Shown here piece by piece: positions 1-5,641 of a DNA stretch of 24,932 nt; the stretch's first letter is position 1; every line of letters begins with the position of its first letter. A program made the position numbers and the translations under genes. This stretch comes from a virus, in IMG/VR virus record IMGVR_UViG_3300021425_000182, positions 1-24,932 of that record, one strand, 5' to 3'. The notes under the pieces are model-generated. The model saw nothing but the letters and a program-made list of their open reading frames with translations. It was not told the DNA's origin and did no database searches.

Positions 1-18
1 AAGTTCTCTTTTTTTCAT
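1..18 (-). CDS. 5' end of an off-edge gene starting MKKREL (partial)
   Basis: Only the first six codons (M K K R E L) are inside the window; the ATG is at 18-16 and the gene runs off the left edge. These codons and the 37 bases upstream of them are identical to the 5' end and leader of the 143-residue gene that starts at 1160. The gene is therefore probably a second copy or a chimaeric relative of that gene, placed after another terminator. Function unknown. Only the start is seen; how far the similarity continues cannot be judged. Confidence 0.5.
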
Positions 19-33
19 TTTTTTAATTAATTT

Positions 34-55
34 AAAAAAAGGGCCGAAGCCCTTT
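34..55 (-). terminator. Intrinsic terminator (UUCG tetraloop) after the 163-residue gene
   Basis: On the minus strand AAAGGGC-TTCG-GCCC is followed by a run of seven T. The stem is GGGC/GCCC, extended by A-T pairs, and the loop is the very stable UUCG tetraloop closed by C-G. It lies about 24 bases after the stop codon at 79-81. The A-run on the other flank makes it potentially bidirectional. The same hairpin recurs at 699-721 and 1176-1198. Confidence 0.9.
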
Positions 56-78
56 GGTTTGTTTTTAAGAGTTCATTA

Positions 79-570
79 TTATTTTTCAGTGAAGTAGTTT
101 TTGCTACTTGGGAACATTTGATATGCTCCTGTATACATTCCCATCATACCGCTACCGCTACCAGCATTGAAGCAAACCCATGCAGGAAGCTCTTGCCATT
201 CAACTTTTAAACCTTTTTTTGAATAGGTAGATTCTTTCTTAGCAAGACCCACAAAACGGCCAAACTTGTCGGCATGGTCATCATTAACTATCCAGCATAA
301 GCCATATTTGCCTTGAATTATTTTCTTTGAGACAATGTCATTTGTCTCAACATCTACCAAGACTTCAAATTTTGATAAGCCGCCATTTTGTAATATTTCC
401 AGTTTTAGCTTGGCCTCAGTTATAGCGTGTTGATTAGATCTTTCACTAATAAAACAATCATCTACATCTGTTAGTCCTTGTTCAATTCTCTTTCTACGAT
501 CCATCATAATCTTAGTGTAATGATCTATGGTGTCTAACTGCTGCTTGATTCTCTTTTGTCCGATATTCAT
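79..570 (-). CDS. Hypothetical accessory protein, 163 residues
   Basis: I do not recognise the family. The first 60 residues are charged and probably helical (KRIKQQLDTIDHYTKIMMDRRKR), followed by a mixed region with several aromatic residues. The C-terminal part is Gly/Ser/Met-rich (GSGSGMMGMYTGAY). No signal peptide or membrane segment is seen, so it is probably cytoplasmic. Its upstream region (576-692) is a near copy of the one before the 61-residue gene at 1391, and a UUCG terminator follows, so it sits in the first slot of a repeated module. Ten bases matching the 3' end of the neighbouring 143-residue gene (65-74) lie just beyond its stop, out of frame, as if a different ORF had replaced an earlier one between conserved flanks. 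The ATG at 570 is about 6 bases from the end of the upstream repeat. Confidence 0.75.
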   Translation of the reverse strand: MNIGQKRIKQQLDTIDHYTKIMMDRRKRIEQGLTDVDDCFISERSNQHAITEAKLKLEILQNGGLSKFEVLVDVETNDIVSKKIIQGKYGLCWIVNDDHADKFGRFVGLAKKESTYSKKGLKVEWQELPAWVCFNAGSGSGMMGMYTGAYQMFPSSKNYFTEK

Positions 571-575
571 AATTT

Positions 576-692
576 ATGTTTTAAATGTTTGATTAATAAT
601 TATACTGCAATATACACATATATCTTGTATATACAAAGCATATAGAAAGTATATAGAAAATATATACTCTAATTAAAAGAAGTCTAAATAAG
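576..692 (-). repeat. Upstream control repeat, left copy (117 bp)
   Basis: Near-identical to 1390-1495, differing by a few substitutions and one extra 11-bp unit here. It ends about 6 bases from the start codon of the 163-residue gene. The far end (CTTATTTAGACTTCTT on the minus strand) matches the last codons and stop region of the metallophosphoesterase at 1487, so the duplicated segment originally included the end of that gene. The position immediately upstream of two different ORFs points to a promoter or operator region. I see no exact TAnnTTTG element in it. Confidence 0.85.
627..659 (-). promoter_or_regulatory. Three tandem 11-bp AT-rich iterons (possible operator)
   Basis: On the plus strand the units are GTATATACAAA (627-637), GCATATAGAAA (638-648) and GTATATAGAAA (649-659), followed by a partial unit. 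The 11-bp period is about one helical turn, so a bound protein would meet the same DNA face each time. The right-hand copy of this control region has only two units. Binding by a phage or host regulator is inference; only the repeats are seen. Confidence 0.6.
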
Positions 693-698
693 TGTATT

Positions 699-721
699 AA
701 AAAAAGGGCCGAAGCCCTTTT
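699..721 (-). terminator. Intrinsic terminator (UUCG tetraloop) after the 143-residue gene
   Basis: GGGC-TTCG-GCCC stem-loop (706-717) on the minus strand followed by seven T, 8 bases after the stop codon of the 143-residue gene. Same core as at 34-55 and 1176-1198. It separates the first module from the second control repeat at 576-692. Confidence 0.9.
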
Positions 722-728
722 GTTGTTT

Positions 729-1160
729 TTAAGAGTTTACGATTTTAAAATCTTTAGTATTGTGATACCTTAACTCTTTTGAGAGAAATGTGTTTTCAGA
801 TTTCTCGAAATCATATCCGACCACGTCACACCCTTTGTTTTCGTCATAAATCCAATACTTACTAACTTCAATTAGGATTTCATATTTGTTGCCTAAAGTA
901 TCATGAACTATAAAGCCATCATTTCTTAGGGCTTCAATTATTTCGTCCTTATCATCAGCATACCATAATGAACCATTGTCATTATACTTTTCACCATATA
1001 ATGGTGATTGAGGTATTTTGTAAGTAGCTTGATACTCCCCGTGAACTGATACGTAATGTTGACACCACTCGCCAGCTTTATTTTTAACTAATCTATTGAG
1101 TAGCTGAACTTTTCTTCCTAAAGTTTTCTCTACAATCTTAGTAAGTTCTCTTTTTTTCAT
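729..1160 (-). CDS. Hypothetical accessory protein, 143 residues (MKKREL family)
   Basis: Family not recognised. The N-terminus is basic (MKKRELTKIVEKTLGRKVQ); the middle and C-terminus are rich in Tyr, Trp, Asp and Lys (GSLWYADDKDEIIEAL, YWIYDENKGCDVVGYD). It looks like a small globular cytoplasmic protein without signal peptide or membrane segment. The ATG at 1160 follows the terminator at 1176-1198 by about 16 bases, with no obvious promoter between, so expression may depend on read-through. Its first six codons and leader are repeated exactly at 1-55. Its 3' end (AACTCTTAA) is almost the same as that of the 61-residue gene (AATTCTTAA), so only the interior differs between cassettes. Confidence 0.75.
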   Translation of the reverse strand: MKKRELTKIVEKTLGRKVQLLNRLVKNKAGEWCQHYVSVHGEYQATYKIPQSPLYGEKYNDNGSLWYADDKDEIIEALRNDGFIVHDTLGNKYEILIEVSKYWIYDENKGCDVVGYDFEKSENTFLSKELRYHNTKDFKIVNS

Positions 1161-1197
1161 TTTTTTAATTAATTTAAAAAAAGGGCCGAAGCCCTTT
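1143..1197 (-). repeat. Direct repeat, right copy: terminator, leader and MKKREL gene start
   Basis: Identical over 55 bases to 1-55. It contains the terminator after the 61-residue gene plus the leader and first six codons of the 143-residue gene. Confidence 0.9.
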
Positions 1198-1198
1198 T
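1176..1198 (-). terminator. Intrinsic terminator (UUCG tetraloop) after the 61-residue gene
   Basis: GGGC-TTCG-GCCC hairpin (1183-1194) on the minus strand with seven T after it, 8 bases beyond the stop codon of the 61-residue gene and just before the 143-residue gene. It may attenuate transcription into that gene. Confidence 0.9.
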
Positions 1199-1205
1199 CT
1201 TGTTT

Positions 1206-1391
1206 TTAAGAATTTGCTGCCTCTTCGTGTTGCTCAAAACTTCTGTATCCAGTTCGTGCATACAATATGCTTTTTAATGATTCAAGACTATGGCCGTTGA
1301 TACAACACACAAGGTGAATTTCTAACTCTGTAGCAATTCTGAAGTATTCTAAGTATTCACAAGCTTCGTAAAATTTTATTTCTTCTTTCAT
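1206..1391 (-). CDS. Small hypothetical accessory protein, 61 residues
   Basis: A short acidic protein of unknown function (MKEEIKFYEACEYLEYFRIA at the N-terminus, a VCCINGH segment near residues 28-34). No motif I can name. Coding is supported by its precise placement: the start codon coincides with the end of the control repeat 1390-1495 and the stop lies 8 bases before a UUCG terminator. It occupies the same slot in its module as the 163-residue gene does in the other, yet the two sequences look unrelated. The 3' end AATTCTTAA resembles that of the 143-residue gene. Confidence 0.65.
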   Translation of the reverse strand: MKEEIKFYEACEYLEYFRIATELEIHLVCCINGHSLESLKSILYARTGYRSFEQHEEAANS

Positions 1392-1495
1392 GTTTTAAAT
1401 GTTTAATTAATAATTATACTGCAATATATACATATATCTTGTATATACAAAGCATATAGAAAATATATACCTTAATTATAAGAAGTCTAAATAAG
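1390..1495 (-). repeat. Upstream control repeat, right copy (106 bp)
   Basis: Near copy of 576-692, with two instead of three 11-bp units (1441-1451 and 1452-1462). It runs from the start codon of the 61-residue gene back into the stop codon of the metallophosphoesterase at 1487-1489. It presumably drives or regulates the 61-residue gene. Confidence 0.85.
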
Positions 1496-2788
1496 AATAG
1501 GCTTATAATGTAGATAGTAATCCGTGTGTGCCACTTCGCTTGATCCCTTATCCACAATGTCTATGGCAAATGAGCTTTTACTATTCCCGAAGTTGTGGCC
1601 TATATAATTAGACGGTGGACTAAATGCCCCAAAGTTTCTATAATCAAACTTCATTGGCCTTGCATCATATCCTATGCAATGTAGGTCGCCCTTATGAACG
1701 TGTAAATAAGGTGCATCTATTTTATAGTGATCTATGACATCAGATATCAAGACAATTGTTCTATCATTTAATGTGTACGGTAATGGTGCTTTCATGAACT
1801 TCTCATCTTTGCCATGCGTAAGTAAAAAGCCGTGATCCCCATAATATCTGGCCTCAATGAATTTTGTTAATATGTCTACTTCTGCAATTTCATTATCATA
1901 AACCGTATTTACTAAAGTTTGCAAAGCAATAGCTATAGATTTCTCAAACTCGCTAGAATGGTTCGCATTACTTACCGTTCTGAATACTACCTTTCTTGCA
2001 ACACCCTTATCTATTAAATTTTCTAACAGATCCCATTTTGTAAGCAGGCAAGTTTTAAACACCTCTGAATTACTCATGTTCTGCGTAAGCTCATGGCCGC
2101 CTCTTGTAGTCTTCTTATCCCATCCGTCTTGCCCATCGCCTAAGTTATCGATATAAAGCACATCAAAAGTACCATGTGTTCTGAACTCCTTCATAACGGC
2201 CTCAAATACCTTCCCCATGCTGTTTGTATAAGCATCGGCATTATATTCATAGCTGAACAATGAATCTTTGTCTATAGCCATGCCTACGTGCTCATCTGTC
2301 ATCGTTACTATGCAAGCCTTATCAGTAGCCTTTTTATTTACCTTTAGTTGTTTCTTTTGCGTCCCCATTAGCTCCCTGCAAGTTTCTTCAAAAACGCTTG
2401 ATAGTTCACTAATTAGTAAACTATTTTGATCAGGCATCAAAGTTACATTCTGCCCACCGTGATATAGCTGTGTAACCTTCTTTATCTTCATTCCAGACAC
2501 ATCAACATTTAGGCCGCTTCTAAGGCTTTCTGTTGTCTTAACGACCTCACCAGCCTTATTTCTTTCTATCCTTGTTTCTACAAGGCTTTGAGTTGTATAT
2601 ATACCCGAAGTGCGCCCCCTTTCTATATGTCTTCGTAATCCGTTGAAATTAGCCCCATCTAATTCAGCTGGATATTGCTTAAATATAAGCCGTGCAATTT
2701 CGCTTGGCCTGTAGCCTATCGCATCTAAATAGTGTTGTATATCGTCCTTAAACTTAATCCATTCCGTCTGCTTTTTTAAATTGTGCAT
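1487..2788 (-). CDS. Calcineurin-like metallophosphoesterase with HTH-like N-terminus
   Basis: 433 residues. The C-terminal two thirds carry metallophosphoesterase-type motifs in order: DEHVG (165-169), GDGQDGWD (217-224), ANHSSE (275-280, in the place of the usual GNH(D/E)), THG (324-326) and the terminal HVHKGDLH (363-370). In this superfamily these Asp, Asn and His residues bind two metal ions and catalyse phosphoester hydrolysis. Residues about 10-55 (IGYRPSEIARLIFKQYP) look like a helix-turn-helix, suggesting DNA contact. Substrate unknown; a DNA end-processing or packaging-related role is inference. The gene follows the endopeptidase gene after a 33-base gap. It is the last recognisable gene before the cassette zone, and its stop codon lies inside the control repeat. 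Confident about the fold, not about the role. Confidence 0.82.
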   Translation of the reverse strand: MHNLKKQTEWIKFKDDIQHYLDAIGYRPSEIARLIFKQYPAELDGANFNGLRRHIERGRTSGIYTTQSLVETRIERNKAGEVVKTTESLRSGLNVDVSGMKIKKVTQLYHGGQNVTLMPDQNSLLISELSSVFEETCRELMGTQKKQLKVNKKATDKACIVTMTDEHVGMAIDKDSLFSYEYNADAYTNSMGKVFEAVMKEFRTHGTFDVLYIDNLGDGQDGWDKKTTRGGHELTQNMSNSEVFKTCLLTKWDLLENLIDKGVARKVVFRTVSNANHSSEFEKSIAIALQTLVNTVYDNEIAEVDILTKFIEARYYGDHGFLLTHGKDEKFMKAPLPYTLNDRTIVLISDVIDHYKIDAPYLHVHKGDLHCIGYDARPMKFDYRNFGAFSPPSNYIGHNFGNSKSSFAIDIVDKGSSEVAHTDYYLHYKPILI

Positions 2789-2821
2789 ACCCCTTATTGA
2801 TTTGTAAATTGTGATTTTTCA

Positions 2822-3235
2822 TTAATAGAATAGTATAGGCTCTGGATCTGTTAATAAGCCATATTTCCAGACCTGTAAATGAATGTGGTTCTGCATCTCT
2901 GGATGATGATATTCCGCTATATTTTGTGCCGTGCCAACGTGATTGCCTATAAATATCTTTTGCCCTTTCTTTATGCTATCAGCTGGCAATACATACATCA
3001 ACCATACTCTATAAATTGGCCCTGTGATTTCTATGTACCTGAATTGTAAGGCATTGGCATATGGATAGCCTATCTTCGTTATAATGCCGTGTATAGGGCT
3101 GAATACTGCTTCATTAGGTATAGACACCAAGTCTAATCCTTTATGCTTCCTATGGCCTCTATTTGCGCCATACCATCCATTTCCAGTTTCATCGCTACCC
3201 CTTAGTTCTATGTTAGTCAATGGTTTATGTATCAT
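2822..3235 (-). CDS. M23-family (LytM-like) endopeptidase, probable endolysin
   Basis: 137 residues, a compact LytM-type domain. The zinc-binding H-x3-D motif is seen as HKGLD (H31, D35) and the H-x-H motif as NHIHLQV (H117, H119), with typical flanking segments (SPIHGIITKIGY; IKKGQKIFIGNHVG). Such enzymes cut peptide bridges in peptidoglycan. There is no signal peptide, so access to the wall would need a holin. The position corresponding to the YxHL histidine of many M23 enzymes is replaced (YVLP, 81-84), which also occurs in some phage members as far as I recall. It overlaps the upstream gene by 4 bases (ATGA), implying coupled translation in the lysis unit. Confidence 0.85.
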   Translation of the reverse strand: MIHKPLTNIELRGSDETGNGWYGANRGHRKHKGLDLVSIPNEAVFSPIHGIITKIGYPYANALQFRYIEITGPIYRVWLMYVLPADSIKKGQKIFIGNHVGTAQNIAEYHHPEMQNHIHLQVWKYGLLTDPEPILFY

Positions 3236-3621
3236 TTCATCATGTTAGCCTTAAACCTGTAGTAATTCTGTAGCTTGCTGATATCTATTTCAAGCAATGC
3301 AGCCTCCAAGATATCATATTGATATTTAGTGATTCTTTCTTTCTTTAGATCCTTATTTAATGCCTTTAGTTCTTTCCGTTTTTTCTTACTGGCTTTTATC
3401 TTCACAATAGGTTCAGGACTGTTAGATGGATCTTTAGCTATCACCGTTGACACAATCTTGACTATATCACCGATCATCGCTTGTGGCAACACCTCCAAAC
3501 TATCTTTCTTAATAGCTTCCTGTGCTGAAACCTTACAGGTAAATAGGCAAGTAGCAAGCAGGACAAGCCAAGCTATTAAAACGGCCTTTTCTGATTTCCC
3601 TAAATATCTAAATTCTTTCAT
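3232..3621 (-). CDS. Small membrane-anchored or exported basic protein, lysis-region accessory
   Basis: 129 residues. Residues 13-29 (AVLIAWLVLLATCLFTC) form a hydrophobic segment preceded by positive charge. VSA-Q at 31-34 could be a signal-peptidase site, or the cysteines at 25/29 a poor lipobox. The rest is Lys-rich and helical (KASKKKRKELKALNKDLKKER, about 76-96). Topology and position between a protease and an endopeptidase would suit a spanin-like or lysis-regulating protein, but there is no family match I can name. It overlaps both neighbours by 4 bases (ATGA). Confidence 0.7.
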   Translation of the reverse strand: MKEFRYLGKSEKAVLIAWLVLLATCLFTCKVSAQEAIKKDSLEVLPQAMIGDIVKIVSTVIAKDPSNSPEPIVKIKASKKKRKELKALNKDLKKERITKYQYDILEAALLEIDISKLQNYYRFKANMMK

Positions 3622-4496
3622 ATGTTCTTAATTGCTTCTTTAAGTGTGGTCAATAACTTTTCTTTACTATCCGTAGGATTTACATCAATAGAAAGCCATC
3701 CAAGGCATATTAATAATTGTTGCTTTGTTGCCCTGTTGATATAAATGCTGTTTAAAAAGTAGTGTGATAAAAACCGCTTTAGCTCAACATTTACATTTAC
3801 CTCTGGCTCATCTGGATAAGGATACTGAGCCGCAGCAAAGGCTTTATCAGTTTCGCTTAACACCTTGTTTTGTGGCATTCCAACACCGTTTAAAGTCAAA
3901 TCAGCATCAAAGAAATATGCCATTATGCTATTCTTATCCAAAGGTGTTGCGCTAATGCCTTCCGTGCTTAACACATTTAAAATATTGTGGTCTATTGTCT
4001 TTTTGTCCCAAAAGTTAGGCGCACCGCCAAACCTTTTATATACCTTTTCCTTATCCCATTGAATCGGCTCATAGGGGTTTTGGTGTTCGTGTGGCATTGC
4101 CAAAGCACCATGCCCAAATTCATGTAAAATTGTGCTATGATCATTTGTAAGCATATCCTGCGCCAACCATCCAAAATTCATTGTTGCTTGGCCTCGTCTT
4201 ACATATGTGCTATCTGTGCCAAGATATGACCATGATCCTAAATTAGGGTTAGCAGTAATCCTAATGTTTGCCGTATCAAATCCGTCTATTACCTTAAACT
4301 TTAAGTTTGCATACTTCAACCATTCTGAAGCAGCATTCATTACAAAGTCTTTTTCTTTTTGCGAAAAGTCTTTAAACTGAATTGTGATTGTTTCGCCTGT
4401 AGTATACTTTTTATTGATATATACTATTCCCTCCATCGCCATAGCGTAAACGCCTTTAGGCTTCTCCAATTGAGGTACATAACATATTTTACACAT
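3618..4496 (-). CDS. Metzincin (astacin-like) zinc metalloprotease
   Basis: 292 residues. The zinc site is HEFGH (125-129) followed by GALAMPHEHQNP with the third His at 136. The Met-turn SIMAY is at 190-194. A reprolysin/astacin-like N-terminal half (SEWLKYANLKFKV, ANIRITANPNLGSWSYLG) precedes them. In standard astacins the motif is HExxHxxGxxH; here there is one extra residue before the third His and the glycine is lost. Residues 1-20 include a CxxC (CKIC) and no clear signal peptide. The C-terminal 60 residues after the catalytic domain look like a small helical domain. Substrate unknown: host surface protein, virion protein or lysis function are all possible. A terminator sits just upstream (4509-4534), so its own promoter or read-through is needed. 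4-base overlap with the next gene. Confidence 0.82.
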   Translation of the reverse strand: MCKICYVPQLEKPKGVYAMAMEGIVYINKKYTTGETITIQFKDFSQKEKDFVMNAASEWLKYANLKFKVIDGFDTANIRITANPNLGSWSYLGTDSTYVRRGQATMNFGWLAQDMLTNDHSTILHEFGHGALAMPHEHQNPYEPIQWDKEKVYKRFGGAPNFWDKKTIDHNILNVLSTEGISATPLDKNSIMAYFFDADLTLNGVGMPQNKVLSETDKAFAAAQYPYPDEPEVNVNVELKRFLSHYFLNSIYINRATKQQLLICLGWLSIDVNPTDSKEKLLTTLKEAIKNI

Positions 4497-4508
4497 AAGC
4501 TAAATATG

Positions 4509-4534
4509 AAAAAAGGGCTGCTTCCAGCCCTTAA
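4509..4534 (-). terminator. Intrinsic terminator between holin-like and metalloprotease genes
   Basis: On the minus strand AAGGGCTG-GAAG-CAGCCCTT folds into a stem of at least 6 G/C-rich pairs with a GNRA-like GAAG loop and is followed by a T-run. It lies about 27 bases past the stop of the 119-residue membrane protein. Confidence 0.88.
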
Positions 4535-4560
4535 TTATTAATCAAACTAAAAAAAAAACA

Positions 4561-4920
4561 TTATGAACTTTCTTCTTTCACTTTTGGCTTTGTAAGCGAC
4601 AATATTAAATCATAAATCCCCATTGTCGAAAGTACCGCCATAAGGTTCTCTAAGATGCCCCCAACGCCTTGATAAAAGGCAATAATAACAACCGCCAAGC
4701 CTCCTGCCACGACTGTTGCTGCTGTTGGGATTGTCCCAATTTTTGGAATCACCTTTGATATTTGCCCCCAAATATAAGTAATTAACCCAATTACATATAA
4801 ATGAATTTGATCAAATGTTGCCGTGCTGAAGTCAATATCAGCCCCTTGCGCATATGCAGCACAATAGCATAAAAAAAATGCTGTTATTGCCAGCAATGTT
4901 TTAAAATTAAAATATGTCAT
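4561..4920 (-). CDS. Membrane protein, candidate holin
   Basis: 119 residues. The N-terminus is a signal peptide or first membrane segment (residues 7-24, ending AAYA-Q). Further hydrophobic stretches are at about 40-52 and 63-84 (PTAATVVAGGLAVVIIAFY), and the C-terminus is charged (KPKVKEESS). Small size, multiple membrane segments, charged tail and neighbours (endopeptidase, metalloprotease, coiled-coil membrane protein) fit a holin or related membrane-lesion protein. The identification is by topology and context only. It overlaps the preceding 80-residue gene by 4 bases and is followed by a terminator. Confidence 0.68.
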   Translation of the reverse strand: MTYFNFKTLLAITAFFLCYCAAYAQGADIDFSTATFDQIHLYVIGLITYIWGQISKVIPKIGTIPTAATVVAGGLAVVIIAFYQGVGGILENLMAVLSTMGIYDLILSLTKPKVKEESS

Positions 4921-5159
4921 AAAACTCCTATTTGTTTAAAAAAATTAGTTAAATCTTCATCCAAAATGAAAATATACATAAAGGCAAACATTCCGCTAAA
5001 GTTCAACCCTGTTGCAGCTTCTACCCTGTAGGCCTTTTCATTTAATATATAGTGATCCCCTGTATTTAATGCCTTTTGATCCGTCTTAATTTCATTCAAT
5101 ATCTGTGCGCCCTCTAATCCTGTTTCCTCGCTGTAAATTCTATGTAGGTGATAAGTCAT
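4917..5159 (-). CDS. Small hypothetical protein, 80 residues
   Basis: Unknown function. The sequence contains a predicted beta-rich middle (GDHYILNEKAYRVEAATG) and an aromatic, hydrophobic stretch (FSGMFAFMYIFILDED, about 54-69). That stretch could be buried or membrane-interacting but contains acidic residues at its end. It overlaps both the cupin gene upstream and the holin-like gene downstream by 4 bases, so it is clearly part of the same translationally coupled unit. Confidence 0.65.
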   Translation of the reverse strand: MTYHLHRIYSEETGLEGAQILNEIKTDQKALNTGDHYILNEKAYRVEAATGLNFSGMFAFMYIFILDEDLTNFFKQIGVL

Positions 5160-5641
5160 AATGTAAAGTAATCCATGTTATAATGCTTTGTCTTTAACTT
5201 TAAATAGTGCAAGGCCTCATCTATTGATATTGTTCTAACCCAATCCACAACCAACAGGCAATCTTCTTTTTTTATGTTTTCTGGCTCATGTGGCTCACCA
5301 AATGCATAAACCATCTTACCTCCTACCGTTACCGTTTTGCTCATCAAGTTGTCATACAATTCACCTTGCAAAACTGTCGCAACTTCAACAAAGTCATGAA
5401 AATGCGCTGGTATAAATCCCTTACCTGAAGGTATTAAAGTATGAAATCGCCTATGTGTCTTATCATTTAGAACCATTCTATTAAATGTTCCTGCTATCTC
5501 TCTAACCTCATTTACTTGCCAATTCTTTATAATGTCTTGATCCCATAAAACCTCGTTTATAAATTCCAGTTTCTTTATCCTTTTTCGATATGAATTTATA
5601 AGAAATGAAATTTTATCAAAATCTATAGATTTGGCATTCAT
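5156..5641 (-). CDS. Cupin-fold metal-binding protein
   Basis: 161 residues. The first cupin motif is seen as GFIPAHFHDFVEVATVLQG (75-93): H80, H82 and E86 would be metal ligands with the expected spacing and final Gly. The second motif is PHEPEN (117-122) with H118 as fourth ligand. An N-terminal 60 residues, helical and basic, precede it. Cupins include dioxygenases, isomerases and sugar-binding proteins, so the reaction cannot be assigned. The gene sits between a coiled-coil membrane protein and a small unknown in the lysis region, with 4-base overlaps on both sides. It might modify a small molecule or surface sugar; this is inference. Confidence 0.78.
   Translation of the reverse strand: MNAKSIDFDKISFLINSYRKRIKKLEFINEVLWDQDIIKNWQVNEVREIAGTFNRMVLNDKTHRRFHTLIPSGKGFIPAHFHDFVEVATVLQGELYDNLMSKTVTVGGKMVYAFGEPHEPENIKKEDCLLVVDWVRTISIDEALHYLKLKTKHYNMDYFTL

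Larger units (their letters stand above)
1..55 (-). repeat. Direct repeat, left copy: terminator, leader and MKKREL gene start
   Basis: These 55 bases are identical to 1143-1197. The repeat holds a UUCG-loop terminator hairpin, an A/T-rich spacer and the first six codons of a gene. It may extend further left, outside the window. Together with the second copy it shows that a leader plus gene start has been duplicated in this zone. Confidence 0.9.

Noticed and set aside
3329-3631. Plus-strand frame of 100 codons looking like a membrane protein
   Set aside because: Antisense shadow of the Lys-rich minus-strand gene at 3232-3621; Lys codons read as Phe/Leu on the other strand. No start context or operon partner.
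3992-4174. Minus-strand 60-codon frame inside the metalloprotease gene
   Set aside because: It overlaps the HEFGH active-site region in another frame. The protease frame has the conserved motifs and is 292 residues long.
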